Source of the DNA: Clostridium sp. CAG:253
GTDB lineage: Bacteria; Bacillota; Clostridia; Lachnospirales; Lachnospiraceae
Length of the DNA: 16,457 nucleotides
NCBI GenBank assembly: GCA_000436755.1
Contig: FR887272.1
Location: forward strand, 1-16,457
Direction: 5' to 3'
The notes under the pieces are model-generated. The model saw nothing but the letters and a program-made list of their open reading frames with translations. It made no database searches and was not told where the DNA came from. The first letter of the stretch is position 1. Every line of letters starts with the position of its first letter. A program made the position numbers and the translations under genes. Below are positions 15,550-16,457 of the stretch, in pieces.

Positions 15550-15578
15550 TTGCCTGATACAGTCTTTTTGCGTATAAT
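15550..15578 (+). promoter_or_regulatory. Promoter of the sodium:alanine symporter gene
   Basis: TTGCCT (15550-15555, 4 of 6 to TTGACA), 17 bases, then a perfect TATAAT (15573-15578). Transcription would begin near 15585, about 40 bases before the start codon. An imperfect direct repeat lies in that leader. Confidence 0.7.
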
Positions 15579-15580
15579 TT

Positions 15581-15617
15581 AATTTGTGTGTAAAAAAGTT
15601 AAATTGTGTACAAAAGG
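15581..15617 (+). repeat. Imperfect direct repeat in the symporter leader
   Basis: AATTTGTGTGTAAAAAAG (15581-15598) and AAATTGTGTACAAAAGG (15601-15617) agree at 13 of 17 positions, 20 bp apart. They cover the predicted transcription start and ribosome site, where a repressor or leader structure could act. Low-complexity AT sequence is the simpler explanation. Confidence 0.3.
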
Positions 15618-15625
15618 AGAAAACT

Positions 15626-16457
15626 ATGTGGGATAATATTAACAGGATTTTGACAAATATTGATAACTTTGTCTGGGGAGTACCTCTTATGGTTATCATT
15701 TTGGCTGGAGGAATTTTGCTGACATTGCGTCTAAAAGGGCTGCAGCTTTGCAGACTTCCACTTGCCTTGAAGTGGATGGTAAGAAATGAAGAGGGTGGAA
15801 AAGGAGAAATTTCAAGCTTTGCCGCACTTTGTACGGCACTTAGTGCGACAATAGGAACAGGAAATATAGTTGGTGTAGCTACAGCTGTCTGTGCAGGAGG
15901 TCCCGGAGCACTTTTTTGGATGGTTATTACGGCTTTCTTTGGAATGGCAACAAAATATTCAGAGGGATTTCTTGCGGTAAAATATCGTATTGTTGACAAA
16001 AAAAATCATAGTCTCGGAGGCCCATTCTATTATATAGAGCTTGGAATGGGAGAAAAATTTAAGTGGCTGGCAAAGATATTTGCATTTTTCGGTGTCTGTG
16101 TAGGACTGTTCGGTATAGGAACATTTAGTCAGGTAAACGGAATTTCAAGTGCAATTCAGAATTTTTTTGACCCGGACAAAGTACACACGGTATCGATTCC
16201 GGGTATAGGTACATATTCATGGACTGTGGTTATTGCTTCACTGATACTTGCTTTTTGTGTTGGAGCAGTTCTTATTGGAGGAATTAAGAGAATTGCAAGT
16301 GTAAGTCAGATAATAGTGCCGTTTATGGCAATAATATATTTTGTATTTGCTTTGACACTTGTTGTATGTAATATCACAAAGATTCCGGAAGCAGTAGTTA
16401 TCATTGTAAAAGCGGCATTTAATCCACAGGCGGTTGCAGGCGGTATTACGGGAAGTA
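15626..16457 (+). CDS. Sodium:alanine/glycine symporter, AGCS family (3' end outside window)
   Basis: The frame is open from ATG 15626 to the window edge, giving 277 of about 450-480 residues. AGGAG (15615-15619) is 6 bases before ATG. The protein is a membrane amino-acid carrier that couples uptake of alanine or glycine to Na+. Residues 63-118 are the family's diagnostic stretch: SSFAALCTALSATIGTGNIVGVATAV, with GTGNIVGVA at 77-85, then GGPGALFWM and GMATKYSEGFLAVKYR. GGPFYYIELGMG follows. Hydrophobic segments occur near 16-34, 73-90, 95-112, 150-168, 190-215 and 225-245. It has its own promoter and is probably separate from the operon upstream. A long open frame on the opposite strand (15328-15999) is antisense shadow. 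Confidence 0.95.
   Translation, partial: MWDNINRILTNIDNFVWGVPLMVIILAGGILLTLRLKGLQLCRLPLALKWMVRNEEGGKGEISSFAALCTALSATIGTGNIVGVATAVCAGGPGALFWMVITAFFGMATKYSEGFLAVKYRIVDKKNHSLGGPFYYIELGMGEKFKWLAKIFAFFGVCVGLFGIGTFSQVNGISSAIQNFFDPDKVHTVSIPGIGTYSWTVVIASLILAFCVGAVLIGGIKRIASVSQIIVPFMAIIYFVFALTLVVCNITKIPEAVVIIVKAAFNPQAVAGGITGS

Noticed and set aside
15328..15999. 223-codon open frame on the reverse strand
   Set aside because: It overlaps the MATE end and the clearly recognisable AGCS symporter on the + strand, has low-complexity Pro/Ala/Ser sequence, and shows no family motif.

Overview
The window looks like chromosome of a low-GC, flagellated, fermentative Firmicute, most likely a Lachnospiraceae (Butyrivibrio/Roseburia/Eubacterium rectale type). 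The grounds are AT-rich DNA with strong AGGAGG ribosome sites, a class III fructose-1,6-bisphosphatase (a Firmicutes form), a csrA gene directly before a flagellin gene, and a clostridial-type Rpn/PDDEXK protein. This placement is inferred from protein character; no database was searched.

Left part (1-3820). A tyrosine recombinase cut by the window edge is followed by about 490 bases of very AT-rich non-coding DNA with phased T-tracts and inverted repeats. Next come csrA and, after a structured 368-base gap, a large 699-residue flagellin. The gap holds a candidate csrA terminator, a candidate sigma-28 promoter, a strong hairpin, and a GGA-loop hairpin 28 bases before a second GGA in the flagellin ribosome site. 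That layout suits control of flagellin translation by CsrA. A very strong hairpin terminator closes the flagellin gene.

Middle (3820-7100). An Rpn-family nuclease-like gene (+) converges on fbp (-), the gluconeogenic class III fructose-1,6-bisphosphatase.

Right part (7140-15531). Seven genes on the + strand form one tight operon: a PHP-domain (CehA/McbA-type) metallohydrolase, two ABC permeases, a UgpB-like lipoprotein, a HAD phosphatase, a UgpC/MsmX-type ATPase, and a MATE exporter whose start overlaps the ATPase stop. My reading is a self-contained uptake and processing system for an organophosphate, probably a glycerophosphodiester or similar. The solute would be imported by the ABC transporter, cleaved by the PHP enzyme, and dephosphorylated by the HAD enzyme, with the MATE protein possibly exporting a leftover. 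An array of TTTACA-like repeats at roughly 10-11 bp period, resembling Gram-positive PhoP boxes, lies in the divergent fbp/operon gap. The substrate is inferred, not proven.

Right edge (15532-16457). A separate promoter drives a sodium:alanine (AGCS) symporter gene that runs off the window. I see no rRNA, tRNA, CRISPR array or complete insertion sequence.
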